Below, one piece after another: positions 11,287 through 24,500 of a stretch of DNA of 64,000 nt. This DNA is from Carnegiea gigantea (Eukaryota; Streptophyta; Magnoliopsida; Caryophyllales; Cactaceae). The stretch covers positions 242,001-306,000 of the forward strand of contig JAKOGI010000345.1 of NCBI GenBank assembly GCA_029747015.1. The letters are read 5' to 3'. Numbering within the stretch: the first letter of the stretch is position 1; each line of letters begins with the position of its first letter. Made by a program: the position numbers and the translations under genes. The notes beneath the pieces were generated by a model. That model was not told the origin of the DNA, did no database searches, and saw only the letters and a list, made by a program, of their open reading frames with translations.

Positions 11287-12259
11287 AAACCAGCCAAGAT
11301 CAAGCTCAGGACCTAAAATAAGGACTTCTTGGCAGGCAAACCAAGTTTTATTGCTTTCTTTCAAAAACTAAAAAAGAAAAGGAAAAAAGATATAGGAGAT
11401 CTAGCATCTATGAATTTGAGAAAAAACTGTGAAGTATAAAAATTCTGGAAGTGTATAGTCGTGCTAAAAGCATACGACTGTGCACTGTGGCAACTCCTGT
11501 TACATGCCAGTAACTCGAAGCTGCGCATGGTCGGCCGTGCACATCGGCATAATTGTGCATTTTGGAGAATCCTGAAAAACCAAAGGGGCACACGGCTGCC
11601 CCTGAGTCGAAGCACGACCATGCATGTCCAAATTACCCCTTTTCTAGGTTCACTGCAATATTTTTTTCTCCCCTTCTTGATCACCCACTCTTTCTCTCTC
11701 TCCTCATAACTATCACTCTCGCTCTCTCACCTGTGACCACCACAGCCTCCTCCGGTGCCACCACTACCATTACGATGCCCCATCATTATCGGCGACATCT
11801 TCTCTTTCTCCTCCCCTCTCTCCTACGATAGCACCTACACAAACATGCATCTCCTACTCTTCTCCGATTCCCCTATCCACACTAACAATCCTAGCCACCA
11901 CCGTAAACACCACCACCACCTCCGGCCACCTTGCTATACCTTGGCCGGAATCCACCCCCAACCACCCTTTCCACCGCTAATGCCTTTCTCTCTTTCTCAC
12001 ACCCAAAAATTCAAAATCTAGGTTTTAGTTTCACTCATCCTCACTTACTCTCCCTCGAATTCACCCTCCCCCTCTAAAATTTTGGCCACTGGCCACTAGC
12101 CACTAGAAAGCACCACCACTATTCTCTTTTGGGTCCATTAGAGTTCAATTTGGAGTTTTATTGCAAGATTAGGGTGCTTGCCTTGTGAGTTCAAGAATTG
12201 GGTGCAGTTGGGTTCGAATTATGTGCATTGTTTGGAATCGGGTTTAGCTTGATGCTTCA
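11287..12259. other. spacer between pol and env-like ORF of the old element
   Basis: No gene is supported. About 11640-12110 is pyrimidine-rich and gives only low-complexity Ser/Pro/His/Thr-rich readings. Long, poorly conserved spacers between integrase and the env-like ORF are normal for Athila-type elements. Confidence 0.45.
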
Positions 12260-13130
12260 CTACCATGGCTCCCAAGACACATTTGACATCTATGGTTGAC
12301 TTTACTAGCTAGGCACAATCTGTCTGAGGTAATCCTTCACTTTCCAATGAGGTTACAAGTATAGACTTGCGTTTCTTGATGAAGACCATGCCAAGTAGTA
12401 TGATGCTATTGTCACCACGAAGATTTGTGCACCTAACTACCTTGATGAGCAAATGCTAGAAACATTGCATTTATTGGCTGATTTGCATATATTTCTTAGT
12501 AGATTAGGTTGGTTGTACTTTATAAGTTTGTAAGACTGGTTTGTGAACAACTTATTTGAGAATTCATGAGCTCCCTTGTGGTGGATTTAAAGAGGTAGTT
12601 TAGGAATGCTATTGGCCATATTAGGTTTTGATTGTTTAATAAAACCTTTCATCTTACCCTCGCCAATTCAATTAACTTTTCTAACTCCTTAATGATGGCG
12701 CCCTGGCCCTCATATATGATGAGTACAATCAAGGCAGTTTTTAATTCATAATAACTTGCCTTGGGTAGAGGTATGAGGCTCAATCTACTAAGGCCACATG
12801 GATTTGTAATCCTGTGCTACGTTACCTCTAGTGCCTTATGTCAAACCATGTGTTTGCCTGTGTTGATAGTCAAAATGGGCTGCGAAAGAGGGAGTTGTTT
12901 ATCCTTTGGGATGCATTAACAACAAGGCTGTGAATACTATGGCTTTTATAGCTTCCCACCTCGATGAGCAAGTTCAATCTTCCAAGTTGGTTATCGCTAT
13001 GGAGGGTATTATCACTACCATTGCTCGAGATTTGGGATTTGGACTCCAAGCAAGTGACTCAGCTATATTATGCTCTCAAGTACATGTTAATGTAGATATC
13101 TGCATCAATATGAAGCTTTTTTGAGCACTT
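12260..13130 (+). pseudogene. Athila env-like (ORF1-type) pseudogene, copy B
   Basis: It starts near an ATG at 12264 (MAPKTHL), a typical opening for the ORF downstream of pol in Athila-type elements. It continues through a CAPNYLDE block and an LHLLADLHIFLSRLG-like stretch, then many stops. A final open piece (12906-13124) reads NKAVNTMAFIASHLDE. The segment 12422-12886 is the same as 4042-4506. Position after integrase is the canonical order, so this is the resident copy. Identification rests on recalled family similarity and on gene order. Confidence 0.45.
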
Positions 13131-14348
13131 GTTGGGGGTCAACTTTGGCTCAACCATCATGGCTGCACTTTATTTCCCCTCTCGAACTAAGAGAGGACCA
13201 CATTACTAAGCCTTCTAACCTAATCTATGATGATGATATGGATGGTGAGCTTGAGGGGGAGGTTTCCCCAATGAGCCCTCTAATGATGAGGAGGTACTGA
13301 AGAGCAGTAGAATTCAAAGGTAGGTCCCTTCTGATTCTAGAGCCGGGCCCCTCTAGAGATGGTACTTTCAGAGCAGCTGCTTCAGCCACTGTCGGCCCCT
13401 CTATGTTTCAAACTATTATAAACCACTTGGGCTAGTTGTAACTAGGCCAACAAGAGCTCCCCCAAAACCAGCGAAAATTTCACCAGCCCTAGCTAAACAT
13501 AGAGCACCTGGCTTACCATTCCCACAAGCACCATGGATGGCCCTATCCTCCAGTTGGCGACCTCGTGGCTTACCTAGCCCTTACTGATGTGCTGTGAATA
13601 TACCCCCTCCCCTCTATTCTTCATGTTTATTTATTTCATTGAGAACAATGAACAAATTAAGCATAGAGGGTGAGCTCATAAGCTTCTTTAGTGCTTTGAC
13701 GTGTTTCTTGGGACACTGTGCATGGTGATTGAAAAGGCTAGATTGATAAATAGTGGTTGGTTGGTGGTATTTGGGTATATTCTTATCCTTACATTTAGTG
13801 CATTTGCATCTAATGTTTAGACTTCATTCCCATTCTAGTTGTATATTTAGGATGCATGAGTTTTAACTCCTTCTTTTATTTACTTGAGCATGTAGCTTAG
13901 AGCGTATAGATTGGATGTTTCATCACGTGAGGAAAATTGATTAAGTTGCGCATTTACAAGCTTTTAAGGTGATCCTTCTTAGCCTTTTCTTCATTTCCCT
14001 CTATGTGTGTTATTGATTTCTTAGTTAGATTTCTTGCTTTCAAAAAAAATGAAAAAATATTAAAAAGAGAAGAAACGGTTTTTGAAAACCCCTCTCATGA
14101 TGATAATGCAAGGCATGACAATTGATTGATTGACATGATTATATTGAGGTGTGGCTTGTCTTGGTGTTAACCTTGTGAAAATTATGTTGATATCACCACT
14201 TGTAATTGCCTTACATTAAGGTGCTTGTCATTTGCTCTTGAGTTTCACATGGTTTGACTTGGTTGACCCTGATAAATAATATATCTTGGAGTAAGTCGCA
14301 TTGATTGTGGTGGACAAATCTGTGAGATTTTTGAGCCTAACAACTATT

Positions 14349-14420
<72 letters not shown>

Positions 14421-15560
14421 CATAGTTCCATTCTTGTGTGGCTCTACCATAATTGCTTCTCTAGAACTTGGTTTGGTGCTCTTTGAGATCACATTTGGGA
14501 TGTGCATATGTTGATATGATTGAGGGATTTTTTGCTTTACGCAACCATATGAGCCTAGAGGCCCCCCAATTAATATATGATTTCCCTCTTGTTAGCCCTT
14601 TGTGAACTTTCCCTATTCATTGTTGCACCTACATTTGCTATATCCTTGGCCTATGCATGATTTCTTTGCCAAAAGTCTAGTGGAGCAACACTTTTACAAT
14701 AAGATGGACACATATTGAGGATTGATTTATTTTTTGAGTATCCCTAATGGTGGTTCGTGATTAGAGAGATTGTGAGTTGAGAATTTGTATTTCACATGTC
14801 ATTCACACATATCTTGGTTTTCCTTCCTCAAAAAGCTGAGGAAAAAAATCAAATTAAAAAAAAAGCGAAAAGAAAGAAAGGAAGATGAGAATAAAGTGTT
14901 CAGCATAGTGGCAATTAATTCAATAAGTTTGTATCAACTCCTTTCCTATGGTCTTTTATGAGATTTGCGCTTATTTTTCATGAATTGGTGTGTGAAGTTA
15001 GTGTTTTCGTACTTGCTATTATAGAAGTGCTCTTGTTCCCTAGTCTTATGGCTAGTAGCTTCACTTTTCCTAAATTGATTCCCTTTCTCACCCCTTAACC
15101 TTGACCCCATTGCATCCCTATTACAAGTCTTCATAATTGACATTTTGCAATCAAGTGGTGAAGAATTAAGAACCTTATCAAGTTTATGCTAGTTTGTATG
15201 ATTGGTTTGTGTATCGAGTGTACGCAAGTTTTACTTCTGAACACATCAAAAAGAGTGTTCAACTTCATCCTAACATGAGGTTCTACCAATCATGCTTGCT
15301 CACCACTTATTGAGGAATATCTTGTCTTGTTATTTGAAGTAATATGGGAAGATTGGTGTGGTACATTTAGGTAATGCGATATATAGATAGTAGCATATGT
15401 GTTTTATTGAAAATATTTTTTTGATACTTAGACTTGGCTGCCTTCAATGCATGATTGTGTATAATCACTTGGTTGTTTTTCTCTTGCCTGAAGAGGGCGT
15501 GATTGGAGGTTTAGCTTCCTCTATTGATCATTTGAGATGTTAGCCTTGCCTGGGAGCAAG
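13131..15560. other. 3' non-coding region of the old element
   Basis: No coding signal is seen. It contains a long (AT)n run and an A-rich purine stretch (about 14829-14885). It lies between the env-like relic and a probable 3' LTR start, so it is most simply the old element's 3' untranslated interior. Confidence 0.4.
14354..14418. repeat. (TA)n microsatellite, about 65 bp
   Basis: Uninterrupted alternating T and A. The open frame through it is an artefact of the repeat. Confidence 0.95.
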
Positions 15561-15842
15561 CAGGGGATAAGTATGAGAGAGTTGATAAACTTCTATTTTG
15601 ACATCATTTAGCCCCCTATTTGGCCCTTTTTCCTCTTATTTATATATTAGAATATGATGAAGAAAGGAGTCAAATTAGCTTCCTTTGGCTTATATTGTAC
15701 TTACGGATATGTTTCTCTTATTTTTAGGAATATTTGCTAAGAAAATGAGGAAGCTTGTTCTGAATAAAGAGAGAGAGGAAGGTGAAACAGTGTTTTTTCC
15801 GTGGACATGTATTCTGTAGATTGAAGCAATCCCCTTTTTTGG
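15561..15842 (+). mobile_element. polypurine tract and truncated 3' LTR start of the older Ty3/gypsy element
   Basis: A purine-rich tract (15561-15582, CAGGGGATAAGTATGAGAGA) is followed directly by TGATAAAC at 15583, which resembles the LTR start of the nested element (TGATAAG). The next 260 bp are LTR-like (an AT-rich upstream part, then CTCTTATTTTTAGGAATATTT). No LTR end or matching 5' LTR is found in the window, so the LTR seems truncated. The right limit is approximate. Confidence 0.42.
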
Positions 15843-18109
15843 GTGCTATATGAACCCAAAATGAAGGGCTTTTAAACTTATGAGTTTATTATTTGCCTAT
15901 TATGGATTTATAACTCAATTCGTAAATTTGGCTTCTTTAAGATTATAGGTTTATAAAATTTATTACCTCAATCAAGGAAAAATACAAAAAAATAAATATT
16001 ATTATTCAATATTAAAATACCAAAAAGCTTACAAGAATTCTTAATTGCAAAAAAAGATGACTTTATAATATCATAATTTTTTTTACAAAATAAAACATGC
16101 TCCATTCAATTCTATAAATGAGAGCCAAACAACAATGGTTGGAACCTAATTTCATTCTTGCTCTTTCCGATTACATAGATTTATGATTCAAGTCTCATCA
16201 CAACCCCCTAATATCAGGAATCATGTCGTTGAATTCCATTCTAATTTTACTTATGAAACATGCCCTTAGTGATGACATTATTGATATCATTAAGATTTCT
16301 GGCTCAAAGACCCAATGACTACACAAATGTCTTGGGGGCCCAAGTGATATTTTGATGTAGTTTGCATATACTCCTTACAACTCAGGCCATGTTAATTGCA
16401 TGAGTTGCATGCATTTGGTTGGAGAAACTATTTTAATCCATTTCAACTTCATATTATAAGAATTATTTTATCATTTAGCTTTTCTATAATTTTTTTTCTG
16501 AGTGATTTCTTAAAATATCACTCTCAAATAAAAGTATTGATAAACTATTTGCCTTTTAAAAGTAATCTACAAGTTACTTTTGTAATTTTTTTGTGTAATT
16601 TCACAAATAATAGCTTCACAAGTTACTTTTTCTTTAAAATTAATTCACTAGGGGTGTAGCCCCTCGTTTGCACCCCCCAAAAAAAAAAAAATTCACTATC
16701 TATTCTTGTACTTTCTAAAGTAGCTTTTGAAAACTAAAAATATGATGCTTCTTTCTTTGAATTTTTACTCGTGGTCTATGACTAAGTTCCTCTTTCACAC
16801 ACCTTAAAAAAGCGCGTGTTTAATGAATTACACAGTCATTGGGTTTGATGCTCTCCTTATTGCATGATGTTTTGTTAACATTTGATCAAAATCATCAAGT
16901 AGCTGATCTAATAGAATTTGACCCATGTTATTAAGGAGACTTCTTTTTTTGATAGGATACTAAGGAGACTTCATTTCAAGCTATTAGAATTATGAGAAAA
17001 ATTCTCTCTTTTTGGATCCTGTGGCTCCTCTCTCATATATTTTACATCAAAGTGTTATTGTAAAAGAGCGGATCTCTAATAAATTAAAATTTAAAAGTAT
17101 CTCAATAATTTTTATAACCCCAATATTTAGTGGGTAATTTTTAAAATTAACTATAAGATATGTGATATACTCTAAGTAGCGCTCTAATCCTTCTAGCTAG
17201 ATTGTCCTAACACAGTGCATAAAAATGTTCTCAAATACAACCAAATTTCAGTTAGCAGTGAATTTGATATAAAACACAAGTCTTATTAGTAAATCAAGTG
17301 CATATAAACGTGGAGCAAAAGCGAAGATTATGAAATTTGACTTAAATAGGCAGCGATCAATATCATGTGGCTACTGTGCAGGGCCGCAAGGCTTGCGGTT
17401 TGACATGAGAATTTTGGTGGGCTGCGTCGCGGGTGGGCCCCAACTCATTCAATGGCGCGTGGACCATACAATTTGTAGCTCCCGCCAGCCAACCCACTGT
17501 TGCGTTGTTTGTATTGCCGCAAATTTCCTGGAATCTTCATCTACCAAGGGCAAGAGTGGGCCCCTTTGACCACTGGAGTTGGATTTAGAACGTCTCTTCT
17601 GGTGTGGCTGCCCACTGCAGGCCTTTTACTATATAGACAAGCAAAAGGAGGGTAGTATTTGATACAACTCTTTATTGGATGTAAATTAGGATTGGGTACT
17701 TTGGGATAAAAGAAAAACTAATCACATCGTAATCTACCTGGATGTTTTAGTCAAAATTATCAATGAAAGTTATTGCATAAATTAAGTTATAATTAATGAT
17801 TAATTCATCTTTAGAATATAACCCATGTCCAATTCTTAAATGTCACTACTAATTTGTAATAATTTTATAAATAATAGGTAAACATATTTTATGATTGCAA
17901 GAGTGTAATACAAAAATTGCTAGTTTAATAATTAGGGAACCAATATAGTCATTTTAAAATTTGGATCTTTTCACTATTATTTGTTTGATTTGCTGTGTAA
18001 AGAATATCTATATTTATTTTCTATTGTTCACGAGATAATTTAAAATAAAAACTCCTTTCATGTGATGATACATACGAAAGACTTGTGTATAGAAAATATT
18101 ATTTCAAAA

Positions 18110-18167
<58 letters not shown>

Positions 18168-18360
18168 ATACAAAGACATAACTAGTGACACTTTCAAATA
18201 TTAAAAATGACAATTAATTTGAACAAACACTGAACACTTATCTAGCTTGTCTTGTAATCTTACATTGTATTGATTGAAAAGCAAAACATAAGAAGCTCCC
18301 TTGGCCTATACAATTTGTACTTGAGTTCCGAATTTTAAGTTAATGGAAAAAGAAAAGAAA
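15843..18360. other. intergenic sequence upstream of the 5-phosphatase gene
   Basis: No gene or identifiable element is seen. About 17350-17570 is GC-richer than its surroundings and carries a short open frame without motifs. A C-run followed by an A-run occurs at about 16672-16690. The promoter-proximal part includes a (TA)n run. Confidence 0.5.
18112..18163. repeat. (TA)n microsatellite, about 52 bp
   Basis: Alternating A/T run about 350 bp upstream of the predicted start codon of the 5-phosphatase gene; promoter-proximal and likely length-polymorphic. Confidence 0.95.
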
Positions 18361-18370
18361 TATATAAATA
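18361..18370 (+). promoter_or_regulatory. candidate TATA box of the 5-phosphatase gene
   Basis: TATATAAATA matches the plant TATA consensus and lies about 150 bp before the predicted ATG at 18511. This implies transcription starting near 18395-18405 and a CT-rich leader of about 110 bases (CTCTTCTCTCTCTCC at about 18447). Transcription start not tested. Confidence 0.5.
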
Positions 18371-18510
18371 CAAAAATGGAAAAAGACATACACCGCTATT
18401 GCCTTCATCAGTCCCTCCAAAATCCAAACTCAACCCTCCATTGTTCTCTTCTCTCTCTCCACATTCACAATCTCTCTTTACTTTTGTCTGTGGCTCTTGA
18501 GCTCCGAAGG

Positions 18511-21500
18511 ATGCAGCCCCATCACTCCCGCCGTTTATCATCAGAGGTAAACATATCTCTCCATGAAATTGAGCTCCATTTCTCAGTCTGGGGGAAATTA
18601 ATAAACTCTGGTCAAATTTTACAATTTTGCACAGCAATTCCTGTGAAGTCAATGATACCCTTCAGTAGGACTGCCATCTAGTAAAGTAGTAATTAAGTTC
18701 TGCTTTGTATATTCCCCCACTAATCAGATTTTTTTTTAATCAATATACTAATTAGAATTGGAATTTTGGATCGTCTTATCCGTTATCTTAATACCCAATT
18801 CAGATTTATTATTTTTTAAAAAAAGCATATCTATTTGCAAACTGCAATTTTTTTTTTGATACCATTTTCAAACCCCACTGACTTGTCGTTCTTTTTAGGG
18901 GGTTGGGTTTTTTATTTTCCACACAGCATACCTAATTATAAGATGAGGTTTTTCTCATGTTCCGAAGATTTTTGTTGTTTCCTGTCACGATTTTAAGAAT
19001 TGGGTTTAGAGAGAGGACGGTTTGGAGGGTTTTGATAATGGGGTTTGAAAACTGTAGAGAGAAAGGAGAGGTATGAGTTGGGTTGAAATCTGTTGTTTCG
19101 GTTGTTTGTCGATTTCGGCACAGCTGTTTCGGAAATGGCTCAACATAAGCACCAGAGACTCCGATTATGGCGCTGATACCGACGTTGAAGATGATGCAGA
19201 CGCTGACACCTTCTATGATCCTGAAGGTATCTTGAAAAATTGTAGTCTTGATCGGTTTTTTAATGTTTGGATGACTACTAGCTGAGCTTGAAATTCTGGG
19301 TTTCTGATAGTTTTGTGCCTTTTTCAGCTTTGTTTCCCAATTTCTACTTCTGGGTATGTGATTGTTCAGATGGGTTTGGTTAGTAGTTCTTAAATGATGT
19401 GATTTAGTGTAAAAAAGACAGTAAGGTTTGACCATCTTTGTAGGACGCTGGGTATAGATGAAATTGGGCACTGAAAAGTTGTAAAGAAAAAAAAAAAAAA
19501 AAAAGATGACTTAGAAGCTATTATCTGTCTGCAGTGAATTTGCTTTCTTGTACAATTCAACTAGATACTTATTTTAATACTTAACTTTATGAATTATTGG
19601 AAGATTTTACGCTTTGTTTGTCTTGGAGCAATTCCTTACTGGTTATTTAGTTATTGAGAAGTGTCAAATAGATGATGTGAGCAGTGAGCAGACTACTGAA
19701 ATCAGTGTATCTGGTGATGCCATGACAATTGAATTGCATTTGTTTGACATACACGGGAATGCAAGGAAAGCTATGCTCAAATGATAATAAAGGAGAGAGA
19801 CAAAGGAATATAATTATGCACTTGGCTTTTATTGATTGCATTGCATGTAGACATGACAAAATTGACTTGAAACCCAAAACCCAAACCAGATTACCCAAAT
19901 ATATGCCTGGTCAGAAACTTGAAACAACGTACCCAAAGTAGACGTGAAACTCGTGTTGGCCCAAACATTTTCCACAAAGTTAATTTTCTATGTCCGACAA
20001 ACTTATTAGACCAAACATCAACTAGTTTGGAAATGACCCGATCCGAATTCGACCCAAATCTTATTGGCCCGAACGTGAACCAACCGGAACCAAACGGAAC
20101 CGAATGACTCATTTGCAGGGTCTAATTGCACGCAGTCTAGCTTGGTTTTTCATTTTCTGCCACCAAAGGTTCTACGATTTTTGTGGAGCCAATGGTTAAT
20201 TGTCCTGTGCAGCATGGTCATAATAGATTGATATATGTGAAACAGAGGGCATTTAGAGTGATGGAATGGATAGATTTGCCATATAAGATGCCATGTCTTT
20301 CTTCTGTTAACTCTCTGGGCACTTTGAAAGTGTATGGGAGATGCATTGTGTGAAAAAAAAAATAATAAAGAAAAACAGAAAGAAAGGAAAAGAAAATTCT
20401 TGAGAATGAGTGGTATCTTCTTTCCAATTTTTAACTTTTTTTTTCTTATTTTCCTGACTGATTCTACTTTGTCCTTTCCATTTATGTCATTTGATGGCCT
20501 GTTGTGTGTAATTTTCAGGCAGTGTGCCACTGTTGAGAAGGCAAAAGTCCGAGACTTTCAGGGCTCAATATATAAACAAAAAGGAGCTCAGGTATGTCAT
20601 TCTGTCCAGTGGAGTTTAAACAGATCGGCCAGGCAAAATATGATCCCCCCCCCCCAAAAAAATCTCTGTTAGCAAACCCTATTCTTCTTACTTGTAGAAT
20701 ATGTGTTGCGACATGGAATGTTGGAGGAAGAATTCCACCTGATGATCTAGACATTGATGAATGGCTAAATATCAGCGAGCCTTCTGACATTTATGTGCTA
20801 GGGTAAGATCTCTGCAAAGCAGGTGTAAAACTGTTGTCCAATCTTTTATGTTTTCTCTAACCTTTAATCTTTTACCTTTTCTTTAGCTTTTGCAATTATT
20901 TTGACCAACTTGCTCGGGCTCCATTTCTTTCAGCAAAGTGCGTGCATACTTCATCATGTTTACGTTTCCTTTTGTCTTGAAGCTTAAGTTTGAGAACTTT
21001 AATATATTTCCCACTTCGGATTACCATACTCTATAGTCCCTTGGATCATTCCCCTGTTTTGCATCAATTTATGTCTACATTAATAGCAAAACATTCATGT
21101 ATACAGTCTCCAGGAAATTGTACCATTAAATGCTGGAAACATTTTCGGCATCGAAGACAACAAGCCAGTCTTGAAATGGGAAAGTATCATTCGAGAGACA
21201 CTTGGTAGAGTTCAACCCCCTAAGAAAAACTATAGAAGTTATAGCGATCCCCCATCTCCGTCAAAATTCAAGCCATTAGATGATGTTTCTGATTTAGAGG
21301 AGGAGATATTGCTTGGATCTAATTATGATGGTGAGGATGAGGTCCACCTTATAGATGAAGGTTCCGATGGCTTTTATGAATTTAAGGATAAAGCAACAAT
21401 TGGTGATGGCATGTCAAAGGATGATGGAATTTCAGATGGTGGCGACACTGCTTGTCCCGGACAAATGGCTTTGAACAAGCAATTTTATTCTCTAAAGAGG

Positions 21501-24500
21501 TTGGATAGATTGCAATGCTTTCATGGTCGCCTTCGAGATGAGGACGATGAATCCACTGACAATCAAACCAGTTTGAAATTGAAGAGAGCCCTAAGTGAAA
21601 CAGAAGTGATTACTTTGAGCTGGCCTGAGCCACCTTTAAACTTGCTGGCACTGATGGATAGATCACGTACATTTAAGACAACAAAATCCTTCAAAGCATC
21701 TAAATCATTTGGGGCACAAAGTACAAAACAAGATTCAACAGCAAGTGATCGGAGGACAATGGCAAGTGCTGCTACCCTTGCAGAACTTGATCTTGAATCA
21801 CTTGTGCAGAGAAGAAGAGGACCAGAATATGTGAGGATAGTAAGTAAGCAAATGGTTGGGATTTTCTTGACTATATGGGTTCGTAGGCACCTACGTAAAC
21901 ATATCCAGAACTTAAAAGTATCTACAGTTGGTGTTGGGGTTATGGGTTATATTGGCAACAAGGTCAGTCTCCTTTTCATCTTTGTCATCCTTATTATTGT
22001 TCCTTTTGTTTTCTTAATTTCCTTTGCTACTGTTGTGGCACAAACTTCAGTTTGCACTTGAAAGTCCCTTTTAAATTGCCCAATCAGTTGTTACCGTGTG
22101 GAATCTTGAATACCTTTTCTGTGCTTAACTTGAGACAGTGAGTTGTAATGCTGTTTTTCCGGAGCATGATCTTACTGAGGACTACTGCTTGTTGACCTTT
22201 TTTTCTCATTCAATTATTTGGTAGGTGTATAAAGGGTGGCTTTGTTTGGAAGCTGAGTATATTTTATTTCGTAGCATAACATTTTCCCACAAACAGGTGG
22301 CTTGTTTGTTGGACAAAAACCTAGAGCTGGGAAAGCCTAACCTGACACGATAACAAGATACGAACCCAACCCGAAGTTATTGAGAGAAACTCGGACCCCA
22401 CCATAACCAAACTGTTTTCGACTCGAAGTCGATACGATTTGACCTTTTATCGCGAAAACATGTTATTTTTCAATTTTAGGCAAATCTAAGCTATTTTTGA
22501 AGCCGACACGAAATTGACCCGTTTATTAAATGGGTCGACCTGACTCGACCCATTTTCCAGCCCTACAAAAACCTAGTACAGATTCTGTGGGGATGGATGG
22601 GTCAAGAGTAGATAATGCTGCTATTACGTAGTGTAATGAAACTTTTATTGCCACGTGTCTCTGTGTTTGATTCTAAGAAAGTTTAGTGAGACTGGCAGGC
22701 ATCTAAGCAGAATATGGTGAGCTCTTGTGTGTGGACTGTGGGTTTTTGTACATGATTACAATAAGCACTCAAACCTTGCATGATCAGCGTTCCTAGTCCT
22801 CGAGATTTGTAACCTTAGTTAGGCTAGATTAGTGTGGCTAATCTGGATGCCTTTGTTATTGTATCCAGTAACGTGCCATGTAAGTATTTTATATATGGGT
22901 GCCAAAATTAAACTTTTTTCTTCATTATCTATCTTGTTGGTCTAAGTGATTCTCTTTGCTTTTTGGCAATGAAGAGATGTCTAGGTTTGGTGGTCTTGGT
23001 TTGTGATGATCTTAAATAATGGTGGAGAGAAAATGCATCACTATCTATCTGGGTTTGGAAAGAATGCTTCTAGTGGCTTTGCTATTATGTATGTATTTCT
23101 TCCGAGCTGTTGTTGACTGTAAATCTGAAAAATCCTTAATGCAGTATTCATAAGATGTAGTCATGCTCCGAATTTTTGTAGAAAGGTCTTTATGTGTTAC
23201 TTTATCCAGTATGTGGCTTTGTGTTTTCCTCAGGGAAGGGCACATTGCATGCTTTAAAAAGTCAAGGTCTCCCCAATTGTATACTCCTTTATCACCCATT
23301 TTCAGTCATTTCCCGTTCTATAACAATGAAATAAATAAGCATGCCAGGATTTCTGTATAAATTCTGGCAGAGTAAAGTTTGTTTTCGTGTTAGTTCGAGC
23401 TATCAGATCTTGAGCAAATCAAGGGGCTCTCTGATATACAAAGTGACTTGAGAAATCTGATGCTTTTTGCTTGTGTTGGGACGGACATATTCTCTGTTAC
23501 ACTTGGTTCCCATATTATTATGCTTACTCTTTCCCAGAGAAGACCTCCTTCGTTGCTTGTTCAGGAAGTCTATAAGCAAAGTTCCTTTTAGCTAAAACGT
23601 ATCTCTTATCTTTTAAATTGTAGAAGTAGTGAAATAGGAACTTATCATTCTTCTTGTGAATTAACCTTGAACTCTTGAACTTTTTGTCTCAACCTTCGTC
23701 TGGCTCTCAATATGAGCAAAATTTTTTGGAGCAACTACAATATTTTAATTATATTACTTCGTTCTAATAAATGTCTCGATTCTGCTCCAGTCCTATTCTT
23801 CGTAGTTTTTCTAAAGGGATGCTTATTGCTTAGTTATATTTCATAGGCCAATTGAAACTGTTGTTTTTCTTCTTCAAGCATAGGCTTTGATTCAAAATTA
23901 TGAAAAAACTAATTAAGATCTAATAGTCATGGTAAATACTAAATACCAAACAAGAAATTATAGACAACTTTTGTGTGAGTGCATGACAAATTATATAAAA
24001 TGAGAAAATGTTTACTTTTTGGGCATATTACTTTTTTATTTTCATTATTTACAGTTCTGTAACTTCTTATTCCTATATTATCATTTCAATAAGTTTTGTG
24101 CGCCCTTTTGGAGTAACATATTTCCAGCATCCAGGGAGCAGTATCTGTTAGCATGTCTATCTATCAGACACTGTTTTGCTTCGTATGTACGCACTTAACA
24201 TCCGGTGAAAAAGAGGTAGATCAACTTAAAAGAAATGCTGATGTGCAAGAAATACATCGTAGGACACTTTTCCGCTCAGATTCCGGTCTTGGGCGTCCCA
24301 AAACCATCTTTGACCATGAGTAAGTTCTTTTCTGACACTAGGCTTTGTGGATTCATTGATCAATTATCTTTTTACTTTCTCTTCCACTTCAATAACTGTA
24401 GAGATTCATTGAGGAAAGACTTGCATGGACTGATGCATGCACTCATAGATACAGTGTTGCAGACCTATTTAAGACTAATCCTGATGTTTTGACGTGTCAT

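Noticed and set aside
11461..12021. Overlapping open frames on both strands in pyrimidine-rich sequence
   Set aside because: Low-complexity Ser/Pro/Thr/His composition, all frames partly open, and located in the pol-env spacer of a dead element.
14301..14486. 61-aa Tyr/Ile repeat frame
   Set aside because: Translation of the (TA)n microsatellite.
17330..17569. 79-aa plus-strand frame in a GC-richer patch
   Set aside because: No motif, no splice partners and no promoter evidence; treated as intergenic.
18932..19471. 179-aa minus-strand frame
   Set aside because: Antisense to exon 2 of the 5-phosphatase and its flanking introns; no motifs.
21171..22061. 296-aa uninterrupted frame as a single-exon gene
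   Set aside because: It is exon 5 of the 5-phosphatase read past its donor at 21962/21963; the true exon starts at 21107.
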